DNA of 64,000 bases from Mycoplasmatales bacterium (GTDB taxonomy: Bacteria > Bacillota_I > Bacilli_A > Mycoplasmatales > Metamycoplasmataceae): NCBI GenBank assembly GCA_013215715.1, contig JABSQT010000002.1:1-64000 (forward strand), written 5' to 3'. The position numbers were made by a program, and so were the translations under genes. The stretch's first letter is position 1, and each line of letters starts with the position of its first letter. Shown piece after piece: positions 19,137 to 30,415 of the stretch. Below the pieces are notes generated by a model that was not told the DNA's origin, ran no database searches, and saw only the letters and a list, made by a program, of their open reading frames with translations.

Positions 19137-20897
19137 TTATTCCCCTCTTTCTTTTTGTAACTTAATCATCGACTCTAAAAGTTTTATTTTTTCTTTATCA
19201 CCTAGCTCGTCATCATTAAATTTATTTTGTAATTTTTTAAGCGCTTTAGGTCGAGCGGCCTTATTAATCCTATTAATCATATCATTAAACTCTGTTTCAT
19301 TGGGTAAATCAGATTCATTTTTTATATAACCTTTTATTCCATACATATCATTCAACATATCCGGACTAACTTTTTTTACATTACCTTGCTTTGCATCAAT
19401 TAAATATTTTGAAATTAATACCAACATAGGATCAGAAAAATTAATTTCTTGTTTCATTGCTAAATTAATCAATATTGGTTTTTGCATCATTGCAGATAAT
19501 AATTGTAATGATCATTTATTTTCATCTAATTGTTCATCATTAGTCACTTGTGGACTAGGGATATCAACAATAACAAACTCATCAACTTTTGGATGATTAA
19601 GTTTATTTTTTTTAAATTCTTTTTTTACAGGTTCTACTTTTTTAACTATTCCAACTTTAGATAATATAGTTTCTTTTGAGATGCCAAGAGTGGTAATCAT
19701 CTTTTGTATATAGAAATCTTTATATGTGTTATTAACATTTTGTAAATAAGGTGTAAAAGATTTTACAAATTTATCAACTTTTTCAGGAGAATCATTCCCA
19801 TATTTATTAATGTGCATTTTAAAAATGAATTCCAATGCATGTTCTCTATTTTGCATTAACTTTTGCAATTCTATTGCACCGTTTTTGTTAAAATATTCAT
19901 CTGGATCTAATCCCGAATTATTTTTTACGACAAATATGTTTTGATTATATTTTAATAATACTTTAATTGATTTTATAGTTGCTGAAATACCCGCTCTATC
20001 TGAATCAAGCATAAGTGCCACAGTAGTATTTTTTAAGAATTTAGAATGCTCTTCAGTTAAAGCTGTACCCATAATTGCAACGGCGTGATAAATATCAGCT
20101 TTATCCAATGCGATTACATCCATAAATCCTTCAGTAATGATAATTTCTTTATTTCTTCTTATCATTTGCTCAGCAGCAGAATAATTATATAAAATACTCG
20201 ATTTGTTAAAAACACTTATATCAGAAGAATTAATATATTTAGCTTTAATTTTAGGATCTAAAGTTCTTGCTGAAAAACCAACAATTTGACCAAAATTATT
20301 TTTTATACCAAATATTATCCTCTCTTTAAAGAAATCTTGCATGGTTTCTGTTGCTAATGATGCATTAATTAATATTGAATCGTCATACCCTTTGGTTCTA
20401 AGGAACTTAACTAAACCTTCTTTTGGTGCATAACCAATAGAGAATTTTTCAAGATATTTTTGTGTTAGACCTCTTTTTTGAAGATATTCTAGTGCTTGAA
20501 CCCCCTCTTCTGTTGTAGATAAAGAATATTGAAAAAAATTCATTGCTTCTTTTAGAACTTCTAATATTTTTTGATCTTTTTTACTATATTCTTTGTGGTT
20601 GGATTTTTTTAAATTAAAAGGAATACCAATTTTATCAGCTAATTTTTTAGTTGCTGTGACATAAGTTATTTTCTCAAATTCTGCAACAAAATTAATAACA
20701 TTACCACCCACATTACAAACAAAACATTTAAACATTTGTTTCTCTTGTGAAACTGACATTGAAGGTGATGTATCATCATGAAAAGGACAAACACCTCAAT
20801 AATTCTTACCTTTTTTTATTAAATCAACGTATATTGAAACTTCCGAAACAATATCAATGGAATTCTTGATTTGTTCAAAAACATTTATATTTTGCAT
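19137..20897 (-). CDS. dnaG: DNA primase
   Basis: A 586-residue primase that makes RNA primers at the replication fork. The N-terminal CHC2 zinc finger is seen (CPFHDD, then CFVC). The TOPRIM domain has EGFMDVIAL and MLDSDRAG with the catalytic acidic residues. The C-terminal helicase-binding part begins after a Lys/Asn-rich linker. TGA codons are Trp at the two gaps. Start at ATG 20897. Confidence 0.96.
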
Positions 20898-20950
20898 TTT
20901 GCCTCACAATTCATTAATTATTTTAATTTTACCACCTTTTTATTACATAA

Positions 20951-20984
20951 AAAGAAAATAAAGGTTTTGCCTTTATTTTCTTTT
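20951..20984 (-). terminator. Terminator of glyS
   Basis: AAGAAAATAAAGG pairs with CCTTTATTTTCTT. Confidence 0.85.
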
Positions 20985-20986
20985 GA

Positions 20987-22339
20987 TTACTTAATATAAT
21001 TTACAATTTCTGAAATAAGAATTCTTTCTTGTTTCATTGTATCTCTATGTCTTATAGTTACCATATCATCTTCTAAAGAATCATAATCAAAAGTGATAGC
21101 ATATGGAGTACCAATTGAATCTTGCCTTCTATAACGTTTTCCAATTGAACCAGCTTCATCAAAAGCTACTGAAAATCCCTCATCAATTAATAATGCAAAT
21201 ATCTTTTTAGCCTCTTTGGAAATTTTCTTAGTTAAAGGTAAAACAGCGGCACGATAAGGAGCTAATTTTTTATCTAACTTCAGAATAACTCTTTCATCAT
21301 TTTCTAGTTTTTCAATTTCAAAAGCATCACAAATAAGTGTAAGAACCAATCTATCCATACCAAATGATGGTTCAATTACATAAGGCGTGTAAACATCATT
21401 TGATATCGGATCTCTATATTCGAGTTTTTCGCCCGAATGATTTGCATGAGCTTTTAAATCAAAATCAGTCCTATTAGAAACACCTAATAATTCACCCCAA
21501 CCAAATGGAAATTTATATTCAACATCAGTAGTTCCTTTTGAATAGTGCGCCAATTCTTCTTTATCATGTTTTCTAAATTTAACATTTTCTTCCTTAATAC
21601 CTAATGAAAGAATAAAGTTCATTGCTTTTTCAATATAATATTTGTAAGCTTCATCATCTTCTCCAGGTTTCACAAAATATTCGAGTTCCATTTGTTCAAA
21701 TTCTCTTGTACGAAATATAAAATTTCCTGGTGTTACTTCATTACGGAAAGATTTACCAATTTGACCAATACCAAATGGAAGCTTTGCTCTTTGCGATCTT
21801 TGAACATTTGCAAAATTAACGAAAATACCTTGAGCTGTTTCAGGTCTTAGAAATATTGTTGATTTTTTATCAACAACCACACCTTGTTGAGTTTCAAACA
21901 TAAGATGGAATTCTCTAATTTCTGTTCATTCTGTTTCAGCACCTTCATATTTTTTAATATGTTCTTTTAAATATACTTCCATTTCTTTTTTAGACATAAT
22001 TTCAGCATTAATTTCAGGATTGTGTTCTTCTATCAATTTATCTGCTCTATATCTTTTTCCATTTATTTTATTTTCAACAAGTGGATCTGAGAAATTACCA
22101 ACATGCCCAGACGCTTCCCATACTTTAGGATTCATAAGTATTTTTGCATCAATACCATGGTTATGAGGTTCTTTAGTGATAAATTCTTTTCATCAAGCTT
22201 CTTTTACATTTTTTGTTAAAAGCACCCCTAATGGTCCATAATCTCAAGTATTAGAAAGTCCTCCATATATTTCCGACCCTTGAAAAACAAATCCCGATTG
22301 TTTTAAATGGTTAACTATAGTTTGCATATCTTTTTTCAT
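20987..22339 (-). CDS. glyS: Glycyl-tRNA synthetase, single-chain type
   Basis: A 450-residue class II synthetase of the alpha2 (eukaryote/Gram-positive) type that charges tRNA-Gly. Class II motif 2 ([23 protein letters not shown], split here by function) and motif 3 (GMDRLVL) are present, with an anticodon-binding domain at the C-terminus (about residues 355-450). Start at ATG after an AAGGAG site. The gene has its own T-box leader and terminator. Confidence 0.96.
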
Positions 22340-22372
22340 TTTTATTCTCCTTTTTATATAGATTTTTTTCAA

Positions 22373-22474
22373 AAATAAAAAACCCTTATTTGAGGGACCA
22401 ACGTTCCACCCTCAAAGGATTCTTATTTAATATTTATATTTTCGACTCCAGGTTTCCAAGCCTTTCGTTGTCTT
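22373..22474 (-). promoter_or_regulatory. Compact T-box leader of glyS
   Basis: Contains GAGGGTGGAACGTTGG, a T-box core, in the upper part of a terminator hairpin ending in T6. UGGA of the core could pair with a tRNA acceptor ending UCCA, fitting the U73 usual in tRNA-Gly. Upstream is only one 30-base hairpin (22443-22472: GAC...GTC, AGG...CCT) whose apical loop holds GGA, a glycine codon, at 22455-22457. The -10 box at 22481-22486 puts the start of transcription at about 22474. Confidence 0.85.
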
Positions 22475-22480
22475 AAATAA

Positions 22481-22486
22481 ATTATA
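22481..22486 (-). promoter_or_regulatory. -10 box of glyS leader
   Basis: TATAAT on the minus strand directly before the T-box hairpin. Confidence 0.6.
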
Positions 22487-22532
22487 ACTTAAAGAACAAT
22501 AGTATTTTAAATATTTTAAAATAAAATATATG

Positions 22533-23405
22533 TTAGTAACCCATTTTCTTTATTTTTTGAACATCTTCCGTTCAATTTTTATTAACTTTAACTTTTAAGT
22601 CTAAGTGAATCTTTTGATCAAATGTATATGCCATTTTCTTTCTAGCAGAAATACCAATTTTTTTGATTTTAGAACCTTGCGATCCAACAATAATGCCTTT
22701 TTGAGACTCTCTTTCACAGTATATACGTGCACTGATGTCATATTGCTCTTCACCTTCTTTGAATTCCATTATTTCTACACCAATGGAGTGGGGTAATTCA
22801 TCCCTCAACATATTTATTGCTGATTCTCTAATAATCTCCTTAGCAATAAACCTTAAGGACTTATCAGTTAATTGATCTGTATCATAAAACTTAGGGCCTT
22901 CAGGCAATCTTTCTTTAAGTTCTTTTATAACAAGATCAATAGTTCTTTGTATTTCTACTGAAGTCCCAAGAACAACTTCAAACCCATATTCACTTTTAAG
23001 CTTTTGAGCTTTTTCTTTTAGTGTATCGAAATCTTCTTCTAAATCTACTTTGGTTAATATCGCTACTTTATTTTTTTGTTTATTAATTTTTTCAAGAATC
23101 ATTTTATCTCCAGGACCTATTTTTTCATTAGCTGGTTGTAAAAATAAAACTACATCAACATCTTCTAATGCTTTATAAGAAGCTTCATTCAATGATTCAC
23201 CTAATTTTTGTTTTGGTTTATGGATTCCTGGTGTATCAATAAAAATTATTTGTGAATCTTTATCATTATAAATTCCTCTAATTTGATCACGTGTTGTTTG
23301 TGGTTTATCAGAAGTAATTGATACTTTATAATCCATGATTGCATTTAATAATGTCGATTTACCAACATTTGGCCTACCTAATATTGCTACGAATCCTGTT
23401 TTCAT
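22533..23405 (-). CDS. era: GTPase Era
   Basis: A 290-residue ribosome-assembly GTPase for the 30S subunit. The G domain shows GRPNVGKST (P-loop), DTPGIHKP (G3) and TKVD (G4); the C-terminal KH domain shows GSQGSKIKKIG. The last 13 residues follow a TGA read as Trp. Start ATG shares one base with the cdd stop. Confidence 0.97.
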
Positions 23406-23797
23406 TATTTTAAATCTCCTTTTTCAAATCCAAAAGGAAGCAATTCATCAACCGTATTAACTCTAACTTCTCCATTTATTGAATATTGAAATACTTTTGC
23501 ATTAATAGGCATTAATTCAATCATAACTTGCCTACATACACCACATGGTGTAATGATTTTATTTTTTGAATCACCAAGAATATGGATTTCTTTAAACTCT
23601 TGTGATTTTACACCATTAGAAATTGCTGAAAAAATCGCACTTCTTTCACCACAATTTGTTGGAGAATAAGACGCGCTTTCAATATTAACACCTTTTCATT
23701 CTCCCCCTTTACTGTCAACTAAAATAGCCGCTACCCTAAAATTTGAGTATGGTGTGTATGCATTTTTTTGTAATTTTTTTAATTTATCTAATACCAT
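23405..23797 (-). CDS. cdd: Cytidine deaminase
   Basis: A 130-residue zinc enzyme converting cytidine to uridine in pyrimidine salvage. The zinc and catalytic motifs are NCGERSA (Cys, Glu) and PCGVCRQ. It is in the ybeY-dgkA-cdd-era operon, overlapping both neighbours. Confidence 0.96.
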
Positions 23798-24164
23798 TTG
23801 CTACATCCTTAAATTCTGGAATAAATATTAACATACCAACAATAATCGCCGCTATTGCTACAAGTAAAGTGGCCCCAGCTGCAATATCTTTTACCTTTTT
23901 AACTTTCAAATTATATTGAAAAGAAATCATATCAACTAAAGCTTCCATTGCTGTATTCAAAACTTCAAAACCCATTACTATAGCAATTGTAATAATCAAA
24001 ATTGATCAATTAATTAAAGAAAGTTTAACTCAAACTCCAAGACCCACCACTATTGTCGTAATGAATATATGCATAAGAAGAGACTTTTCTTCTTTTATTG
24101 TTATTCATAATCCTATTAGAGCATATAAAAATTTTCTTTGTGTTTTTTTTATAATTTTTTTCAT
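23784..24164 (-). CDS. dgkA: Diacylglycerol / undecaprenol kinase family protein
   Basis: A 126-residue integral membrane kinase with three hydrophobic helices. The family active-site block is seen as GFEVLNTAMEALVDMIS, with Asn and Glu. Gram-positive members mainly phosphorylate undecaprenol; in a wall-less mollicute a diacylglycerol recycling role is more likely, but this is inference. Overlaps ybeY (1 base) and cdd (14 bases). Confidence 0.92.
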
Positions 24165-24616
24165 TATTCTCTACCAACCTTAATTGCATCCATAACTTTA
24201 TAAGCTAAAGAATTCATATAAGTTTCTTCTTCAGGCGTCATATGATCTAAACCAAATAAATGAAGCATCCCGTGGGTAAATAAATATGATCATTCTCTTT
24301 TTGCTTTGTGACCAAATAACTTTGATTGCTCTTCAATTTTTTCTCAAGAGATAAAAATATCACCCATTAAATAATAACCAATTTGTTTTCTTAACTCCAT
24401 TGCTCCCTGTGGAAACGATAAAACATCTGTTGCATAATCTTTATTTCTATATTGACTATTTAACTTTCTGATTTCTTTGTTGTCAACAATTATCAAACTC
24501 ACTTCAATAGGTGCATCAACATTGAAATGTTGACCTACTAATTCAATAATTTTTTCAAATAATTGTTTATGTTCAAAATTATATTTTGTATTGTTTGTTA
24601 TGTATATTTTATTCAT
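24164..24616 (-). CDS. ybeY: Endoribonuclease YbeY
   Basis: A 150-residue metallo-endoribonuclease acting in 16S rRNA 3' maturation and ribosome quality control. The zinc motif HGMLHLFGLDH (H-x3-H-x5-H) is present. I chose ATG 24616 over the preceding TTG because the -10 box lies 7 bases before the ATG, implying a leaderless message. Confidence 0.95.
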
Positions 24617-24623
24617 CAAAAGA

Positions 24624-24629
24624 ATTATA
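24624..24629 (-). promoter_or_regulatory. -10 box of ybeY operon, leaderless
   Basis: TGTTATAAT (extended -10 form) with 7 bases to the ATG. Confidence 0.65.
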
Positions 24630-24632
24630 ACA

Positions 24633-25016
24633 CTATCATTCTAAGATTTTTTCTCAAACTGAAATTGAAGAATATATAACCCTTGCTTCCATAGTACTAT
24701 TCATTGTAAAATCAGCTATCTTCTCCTTTATTGTTAATTCTGTTTCCCCATTTTCTTGTTCTTCAATACTTTCTATTGTTACATCATAATATTTATAACT
24801 AGATTTCAATCTTATTTTCTTTGATTTTTTTATTAAAAACATATCTTGAGATTTAACTAAAAGCTTATCAATACCAACTTTTGAAACAATGACTTTAACA
24901 ACTACATATTTTTCAATTCGTTTCGTTAACACTAAATAAGTTGTAGAAAATAAAGAAAAAAGTATCAAACCAAAAACTACTCAAACTCAATTTTTAATCT
25001 TACTTAAGTGATTCAA
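24633..25016 (-). CDS. Small membrane-anchored partner of the C39 exporter
   Basis: A 127-residue protein with one N-terminal transmembrane helix (about residues 10-32) and a beta-rich, Lys/Glu-rich outer domain. The start is TTG at 25016, 5 bases after AAGGAGGT; this overlaps the exporter's last codons, so the two are translationally coupled. Position suggests an accessory subunit like the HlyD-type proteins of bacteriocin exporters, but it is far shorter than those (about 450 residues) and shows no clear motif. The last TGA before TAG is Trp. Confidence 0.75.
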
Positions 25017-27033
25017 TTGATACCTCCTTACTATCATTCACAAAAATATTATTATGTGAAATCTCTATAAAAAGAGCATCTTCATTATTTTTTTTGATTA
25101 CATTAATGATCTTTTTACATAATTCTATTTCAATATTTTCAAATGCCTCATCTAATATTATTAATTCATATTTTTGTGAAAAAAGACGCAGTAATTGGAC
25201 TATCTGTCTTTGTCCAGATGATAAGTTAGAAGCGTTATTCACCATTTTTTGATCCAATGACAACCCTGCCTTCTCAACTATAGAACGCAAGTTTCATTTC
25301 TCGTATTTTTCAAAAAAACATTCATATTGCTTGATATCACCAGCAGTTATGAAATCAATTATTGATGTATTTGGTAAGTGATCTGATGGATTCACTCTAA
25401 ATATACTATCTCTTATTGAATTCAAATTATAATATTTAGTTTCTAAATTATTAAAATATATACCTGATGTGTGATAATTAGTAACAATAATGTCCAATAA
25501 TGTTGTTTTACCCGAACCATTAGGACCTCTTAAAATGATATTTTTATCAATCACTAATTCTTTTATATTTAATATTGGTTTTCCAGTTTCATAACTGAAT
25601 TCAATTCCTTTTAAAGTTATGGATTTAATTTTCTGTAATTTTTTACCTTTTGGATTAATTTTTTCCTCCTTTAAATCTAATACATATTGCAACATATCCA
25701 TTTCTTTTTTAATTAAAGGATATTTCATAAAAACATTAGCTATCGATGTTGTTGGCTCTATAAAGAAATGAAATATTGATATGTAAAGGATCAAAGAACC
25801 CATGGTCATTTTGTCCTTAATTACATATTGTGTAGCTAATAAGGTTATCAATAATGGCGCTATATTTGTTAGAATATTCTGAATAATTCCATATATATTA
25901 TTGACAATCCAAATTTTTTTATCTATCTTTTTGAATTGATATAAAGTATCGCTTTGTTTAATTAAAAAGAATTGTTTCATAGATGGTTTTCTCAACTGTT
26001 TATCCATCTTCAACGAATCTAAATTAATTGAAGAATAATCTAATTGCTTTTTAATGAAAAGACTATATTTACTATTAATAATTCTTTGACTAGTAAATGT
26101 TAAAATTAATAAGATAATTACCACAATTATAGATATCAAAAATAATTTAATATTTATTCATATTAATATAGAAGATGCTACTAAACAAATTAAAACATCA
26201 GTTGTTAATGAAAAAATTGTTGATGCAATAAATAAAGAGATAGAATCTATAAATGCTGTCCTCCTAATGATGTCACTTCTAGTTAATTTTTCAATTTTTA
26301 ATAACTCTGCATTTTTTATTTTATTATTAAATTTTTGAGTAATTTCCATTGAAATATGTAAATACATTTTATAAATTATAAAATTTTTAAAACCAACATT
26401 TAATGATCCTAGAATACCAATAAGTACAAAACCAATAAAAAGTACAATTAACGTCTTATTTAAGGCTCCTGGGATTATTTGATCCATTATAATTTTCATA
26501 AAAAATGAAGATGAAAATAAAACAATGATAGAAATTAAAATAGAAATTAAAATTCAAGGGATTGTGGATTTAAATTGTGATAAATACTCATACATAGAAT
26601 TGACCTTAATATTCTTATGTGAATAACTTGTTTTTTGAACATGGATAATAACATCTAAAAACTGAAACTGAAATTTTGTAAAAGCAACACTTTCAGTTTG
26701 TCCTGTTATTGGGTCAAGTAATATTAGAGAATTTTTCTTAATTTTTTCTATAACTACATAATGATTCTCTTCTTCATTGCCAATTAAAGCTATTATTGGT
26801 TTTGTTATTTTTAATTTTTTTAAAGCTTCAAAATCACCTTTCATTGGAATCAATTTCATACCAAATGCTTCTGATATCTTGCATAATCCCTCAATATTAA
26901 TACCTTTCTGACCGTATGAAGCTTTTTTCTTAAATTCATTAATATTTATCCATCTATTGTAAAAGTAATTGTGAAAACCTTGCAAAATTGAAATTCCACA
27001 ATCCCTTATATCTTCTTGTTTTTTTATTCTCAT
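25000..27033 (-). CDS. Peptidase C39-containing ABC exporter
   Basis: A 677-residue protein read through three TGA-Trp codons. Residues 1-150: C39 cysteine peptidase with Gln and Cys in KKQEDIRDCGIS (Cys12), His in NHYVVIEK and Asp in LLDPITGQ, so the triad is intact. Residues about 150-430: six-helix exporter membrane domain. C-terminal ATPase: Walker A GPNGSGKTT, signature LSSGQ, Walker B LIILDEAFEN, H-loop SHNN. Such proteins cut double-glycine leaders and export the peptide, usually bacteriocins or signals. No substrate gene is adjacent; the peptide at 2215-2490 is a candidate. Confidence 0.93.
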
Positions 27034-27070
27034 ATATTAATATGTAGTTATAATGCAAAAAATGCAAAAT

Positions 27071-27094
27071 AAAAATCCCGTTAAGGATTTTTTT
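27071..27094 (-). terminator. Terminator of the S10-spc-alpha block
   Basis: AAAATCC pairs with GGATTTT, with T-runs on both strands. Confidence 0.8.
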
Positions 27095-27118
27095 ACTGTA
27101 ATAATTAGTATTATTGAA

Positions 27119-27484
27119 TTAAACTAGTTCTACAATCGCCATTTTTGAGTTGTCACCAAGTCTTGCAGGAAGTTTGATCACACGTGTGTAACCACCATTT
27201 CTGTCATTATACTTAGGACCTACAACATTAAATAAATGTTGTAGAGCAGTTGCTTTACCATCTGTTGTTTTAACATTTCTTAGGTAAGCAGCAGCTTGAC
27301 GTCTAGAAGCTAAAGTATTCTTTTTAGCTTTAGTAATCATTTTTTCAACATGACGACGAACTTCTTTAGCTCTTGTTTCAGTAGTAGTAATTTTACCATA
27401 AACGATAACATCAGTTACTAATGAACGCATAACACCTTTTCTTCATTCAGCATTTTTTCTAAATAATTGTGTTGGGTTAGCCAT
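27119..27484 (-). CDS. rplQ: 50S ribosomal protein L17
   Basis: L17, 121 residues, with the family core [24 protein letters not shown]. The full start at 27484 uses a TGA-Trp near residue 15 and shares a base with the rpoA stop (TAATG). Last gene of the ribosomal block. Confidence 0.96.
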
Positions 27485-28479
27485 TATTCGTCTCCTTCTT
27501 TAAATGTGATTCCGTGAGTTTCAAGTTTTTCGATAATTTCTGAAACTGATTTTTTACCTAAGTTCTTGATGTTTTCAAGTTCTGATAATGTTAAGTTTGA
27601 AATATCTGCAACCTTGTTGTATCCGGCTCTCTTTAGAGAGTTGTATGATCTTACTGAAAGATCTAATGAAGAGATTGACAGCGAAAGTGATTTTGAGTTT
27701 TCTTCAGCTTTTTTAGCTTCTTCAAATACTTCCTCTGCATCTAAGTTTGAAATATCTTGCATAATTGCTAAATGAGACATTAATATGTTTGCAGCTTGAG
27801 CTAATGCGTCTTTAGCTTCAACTGAACCATTTGTTTTAATTTTAAACTCTAAAGCTTCTTGAATAATTGGGGCTGATGAGTTTAATTCTTTTGTTTCGTA
27901 AGCAACTTGTTTAATTGGTGAAAAGTCTGAATCAATAGCAATAATGTTTCCTGATGTTAATTTAGTTTCAATTTGTGTAGAAACTGATTTAACAAAATCT
28001 TTATTTTTATCAAATCCAACAAAACCTCTACCTGATCTAACAAATAGTTCTAATTCTAGTGCTTTAGCCTTTGAAACTGTAGCAATGTGTTGTGTTGGGT
28101 CAACAATTTCCATTCCAACTGGTAATATTAAATCAGCAGCTGTTACTTCTCCTTTTGGAGATTTAATTGAAATTGTGTAAATTTCTCCATCTTTAATGAT
28201 TTCTGGGTTGTATGTAAACTTAAGTTCTTTTAAATTAAGGATTAATTGTACAACGTCTTCTTCAACATTTGCAAGTGTTTGGAATTCATGAGAAACACCA
28301 GCAATTTTAGTTGCAAAAGGAGCTACACCAGTTACTGATGATAGAAGTACTCTTCTAATTGCGTTTCCTAATGTGTTTGCAAAACCTCTTTCTAGTGGTT
28401 GAATTGTAAATGCTGTTTCGTACTCCGAGATTCTTTGTTTTTTAATTTCTGAGTAAGCTAGTTTCATAAATTTTTCCAT
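27484..28479 (-). CDS. rpoA: RNA polymerase alpha subunit
   Basis: A 331-residue alpha subunit. N-terminal dimerisation/assembly domain (RGFANTLGNAIRRVLLSS) and a C-terminal DNA-binding domain (LSVRSYNSLKRAG through LKNLGKKSVSEI-type helix-hairpin-helix at about residues 270-325) are both kept, so contacts to UP elements and regulators remain possible. Between rpsK and rplQ as usual. Confidence 0.98.
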   Translation of the reverse strand: MEKFMKLAYSEIKKQRISEYETAFTIQPLERGFANTLGNAIRRVLLSSVTGVAPFATKIAGVSHEFQTLANVEEDVVQLILNLKELKFTYNPEIIKDGEIYTISIKSPKGEVTAADLILPVGMEIVDPTQHIATVSKAKALELELFVRSGRGFVGFDKNKDFVKSVSTQIETKLTSGNIIAIDSDFSPIKQVAYETKELNSSAPIIQEALEFKIKTNGSVEAKDALAQAANILMSHLAIMQDISNLDAEEVFEEAKKAEENSKSLSLSISSLDLSVRSYNSLKRAGYNKVADISNLTLSELENIKNLGKKSVSEIIEKLETHGITFKEGDE

Positions 28480-28480
28480 A

Positions 28481-28876
28481 TTAACCTCTTCTTCTTAATA
28501 CTTTTTTAGGTGGTCTTGTTCCGTTGTGTGGAACTGGTGTAACATCTTTAATTTGAGTTACTTTAAGTCCTGAGATTTCTAGTTGTTTTCTAGCTGAATC
28601 TTTACCTGGACCTGTACCTTTTAATTCAACACGTACTTCTTTTAATCCGTGTTCTTTAGCTGAATCAGCTGCTGCAGATGCAGCTAATTGTGCTGCATAA
28701 GGTGTTGATTTTTTTGAACCTTTGTAACCAATAGCACCTGATGATGATCAAGCGAATGCGTTACCTTGTTCGTCTGTAAATGTGATGATTGTATTATTGT
28801 GTGTAGAGTGAATGTGGGCTACACCAGTTGTAATGTTTTTCTTTTTAGCTTTTTTAGCTTTAACTTTTTTTGCCAT
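28481..28876 (-). CDS. rpsK: 30S ribosomal protein S11
   Basis: S11, 131 residues, with [35 protein letters not shown] and the end block [18 protein letters not shown]. One TGA-Trp (AFAWSSSG). Confidence 0.98.
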
Positions 28877-28882
28877 TATGGT

Positions 28883-29248
28883 TTAACCTTTCTTACCGGC
28901 CACAGTTTTTCTTGGGCCTTTTCTTGTACGTGCATTCTTTTGAGTCACTTGACCTCTAACTGGAAGCCCTCTTCTGTGACGTAATCCTCTATACGCTTTA
29001 ATTTCCATAAGACGTTTAATGTTTAATGCAACGTCTCTACGTAAATCACCTTCTGTTGTGTACTTGTTTGCAGCTTGACGAATAGCATTAAGTTGATCAT
29101 CTGATAGATCTTTAACTCTTGTGTTTTCGTCGATATTTGTTTCTTTTAAGATTTGTTTTGACAGTGAGCTTCCAATTCCGTGAATATAAGTTAATGAGAT
29201 AACGACTCTTTTGTCGTTAGGTACTTCGATATTTAATATACGTGCCAT
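28883..29248 (-). CDS. rpsM: 30S ribosomal protein S13
   Basis: S13, 121 residues, in the head of the 30S subunit, contacting the P-site tRNA through its basic tail ([22 protein letters not shown]). Helix-turn-helix block [15 protein letters not shown] at residues 19-33. Standard alpha-operon position. Confidence 0.98.
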   Translation of the reverse strand: MARILNIEVPNDKRVVISLTYIHGIGSSLSKQILKETNIDENTRVKDLSDDQLNAIRQAANKYTTEGDLRRDVALNIKRLMEIKAYRGLRHRRGLPVRGQVTQKNARTRKGPRKTVAGKKG

Positions 29249-29259
29249 AATTTTTCTCC

Positions 29260-29373
29260 TTAACCTTGTCTTTGTTTGTGCTTAGGAGTTTTACAAATAA
29301 CTCTAATCACTCCACGTCTCTTGATAGTTCTACAGTCTTTACACATCTTTTTTACTGATGCTCTTACTTTCAT
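29260..29373 (-). CDS. rpmJ: 50S ribosomal protein L36
   Basis: L36, 37 residues, zinc-binding form with Cys-Cys-Cys-His ([17 protein letters not shown]). Starts at ATG after AGGAG between infA and rpsM. Confidence 0.96.
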   Translation of the reverse strand: MKVRASVKKMCKDCRTIKRRGVIRVICKTPKHKQRQG

Positions 29374-29447
29374 AAATTGTTCTCCTGTTAATTTTCTTAA
29401 AATTGTTATTTTGTTATTTTGTTTGTGTGAATGTTTTATAGACTATT

Positions 29448-29663
29448 TTATTTGTGTCTATACACGATTCTCCCGCGTGTTAAGTCATATGGGGAAACTT
29501 CTACATCTACAGTATCACCAGGTAAAATGCGAATGTGGTGTACACGGATTTTACCTGAAACACGGGCTTTGATGATTACGCCGTTCTCTAATTGAACGTC
29601 ATACTCCATTGTAGAGTGCGCTACTGTTACTTTCCCTTCCATTTTAATAGCATTTGAAGCCAT
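29448..29663 (-). CDS. infA: Translation initiation factor IF-1
   Basis: IF-1, 71 residues, OB fold binding the A site of the 30S subunit during initiation. Typical blocks [22 protein letters not shown] and ISGKIR-like [26 protein letters not shown] (partly shown) are present. ATG overlaps the map stop. Confidence 0.97.
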   Translation of the reverse strand: MASNAIKMEGKVTVAHSTMEYDVQLENGVIIKARVSGKIRVHHIRILPGDTVDVEVSPYDLTRGRIVYRHK

Positions 29664-30415
29664 TAGTCCTCCTTCTCTGTTAGGATAACTGGGTATCCAT
29701 TTTCAATTAAGATAGTTTGTTCATAATGTGAAGTGTTTTTTCCAGAAAGTGAACGAACAGTTCATCCATCTTCTAGTATAACCACTTCTTCTGTATCTTG
29801 CATTATCATAGGCTCGATACATATAACCATACCATCTCTTAATAATGGTCCAGTTCCTGGATTACCATAATTTGGTATGTAAGGTTCTTCATGTAATGAC
29901 GAACCAATTCCATGTCCTGTGAAATCATCGGGTACGTATAATCCTTTTGAATCAACGAATGATCCAATAGCATGACCAATATCACCTATACGTGCTCCGG
30001 GCTTAATGGCATCAATTCCTTTATAGAATGACTGCTCAGCAACTTCGATAACCTTTTTATCTTGTTTAGAGATGGTCCCTAATCCGATAGTGAAAGCTGA
30101 ATCTGAGTGATATCCGTTATAAACAGCACCCATATCAATCTTCACAATATCTCCATCTTTAAACTTCTTATTATTAGGTATACCGTGAATTAGATCTTCA
30201 TTTAGCGAAATACATAATGTATGTTGGAACCCCATATATCCCTTAAAGGATGGTGTCCCCCCTAATTGTCTTATACGTTTTTCCGCATAAGCATCAAGTT
30301 CTAATCCTGTTGCCCCTGGTCTTACTAAAGTCTTAAGCTCTTGCTTAACTTCGGCCAGGATAGCAGCTGATTTCTTAAGTTTTTCTATTTCATCTTTAGA
30401 TTTTATACTAATCAT
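29663..30415 (-). CDS. map: Methionine aminopeptidase
   Basis: A 250-residue type I enzyme that removes the initiator Met. The five metal ligands are seen: [34 protein letters not shown] and the final Glu in HYEQTI. A TGA-Trp near 29761 continues the frame into the last part. Overlaps adk and infA by single bases. Confidence 0.96.

Noticed and set aside
22447-22449. GGA in CCTGGAGTC of the glyS leader as the specifier codon
   Set aside because: The same GGAG follows the hairpin in the alaS leader, so it is a shared structural element rather than a codon-specific site.
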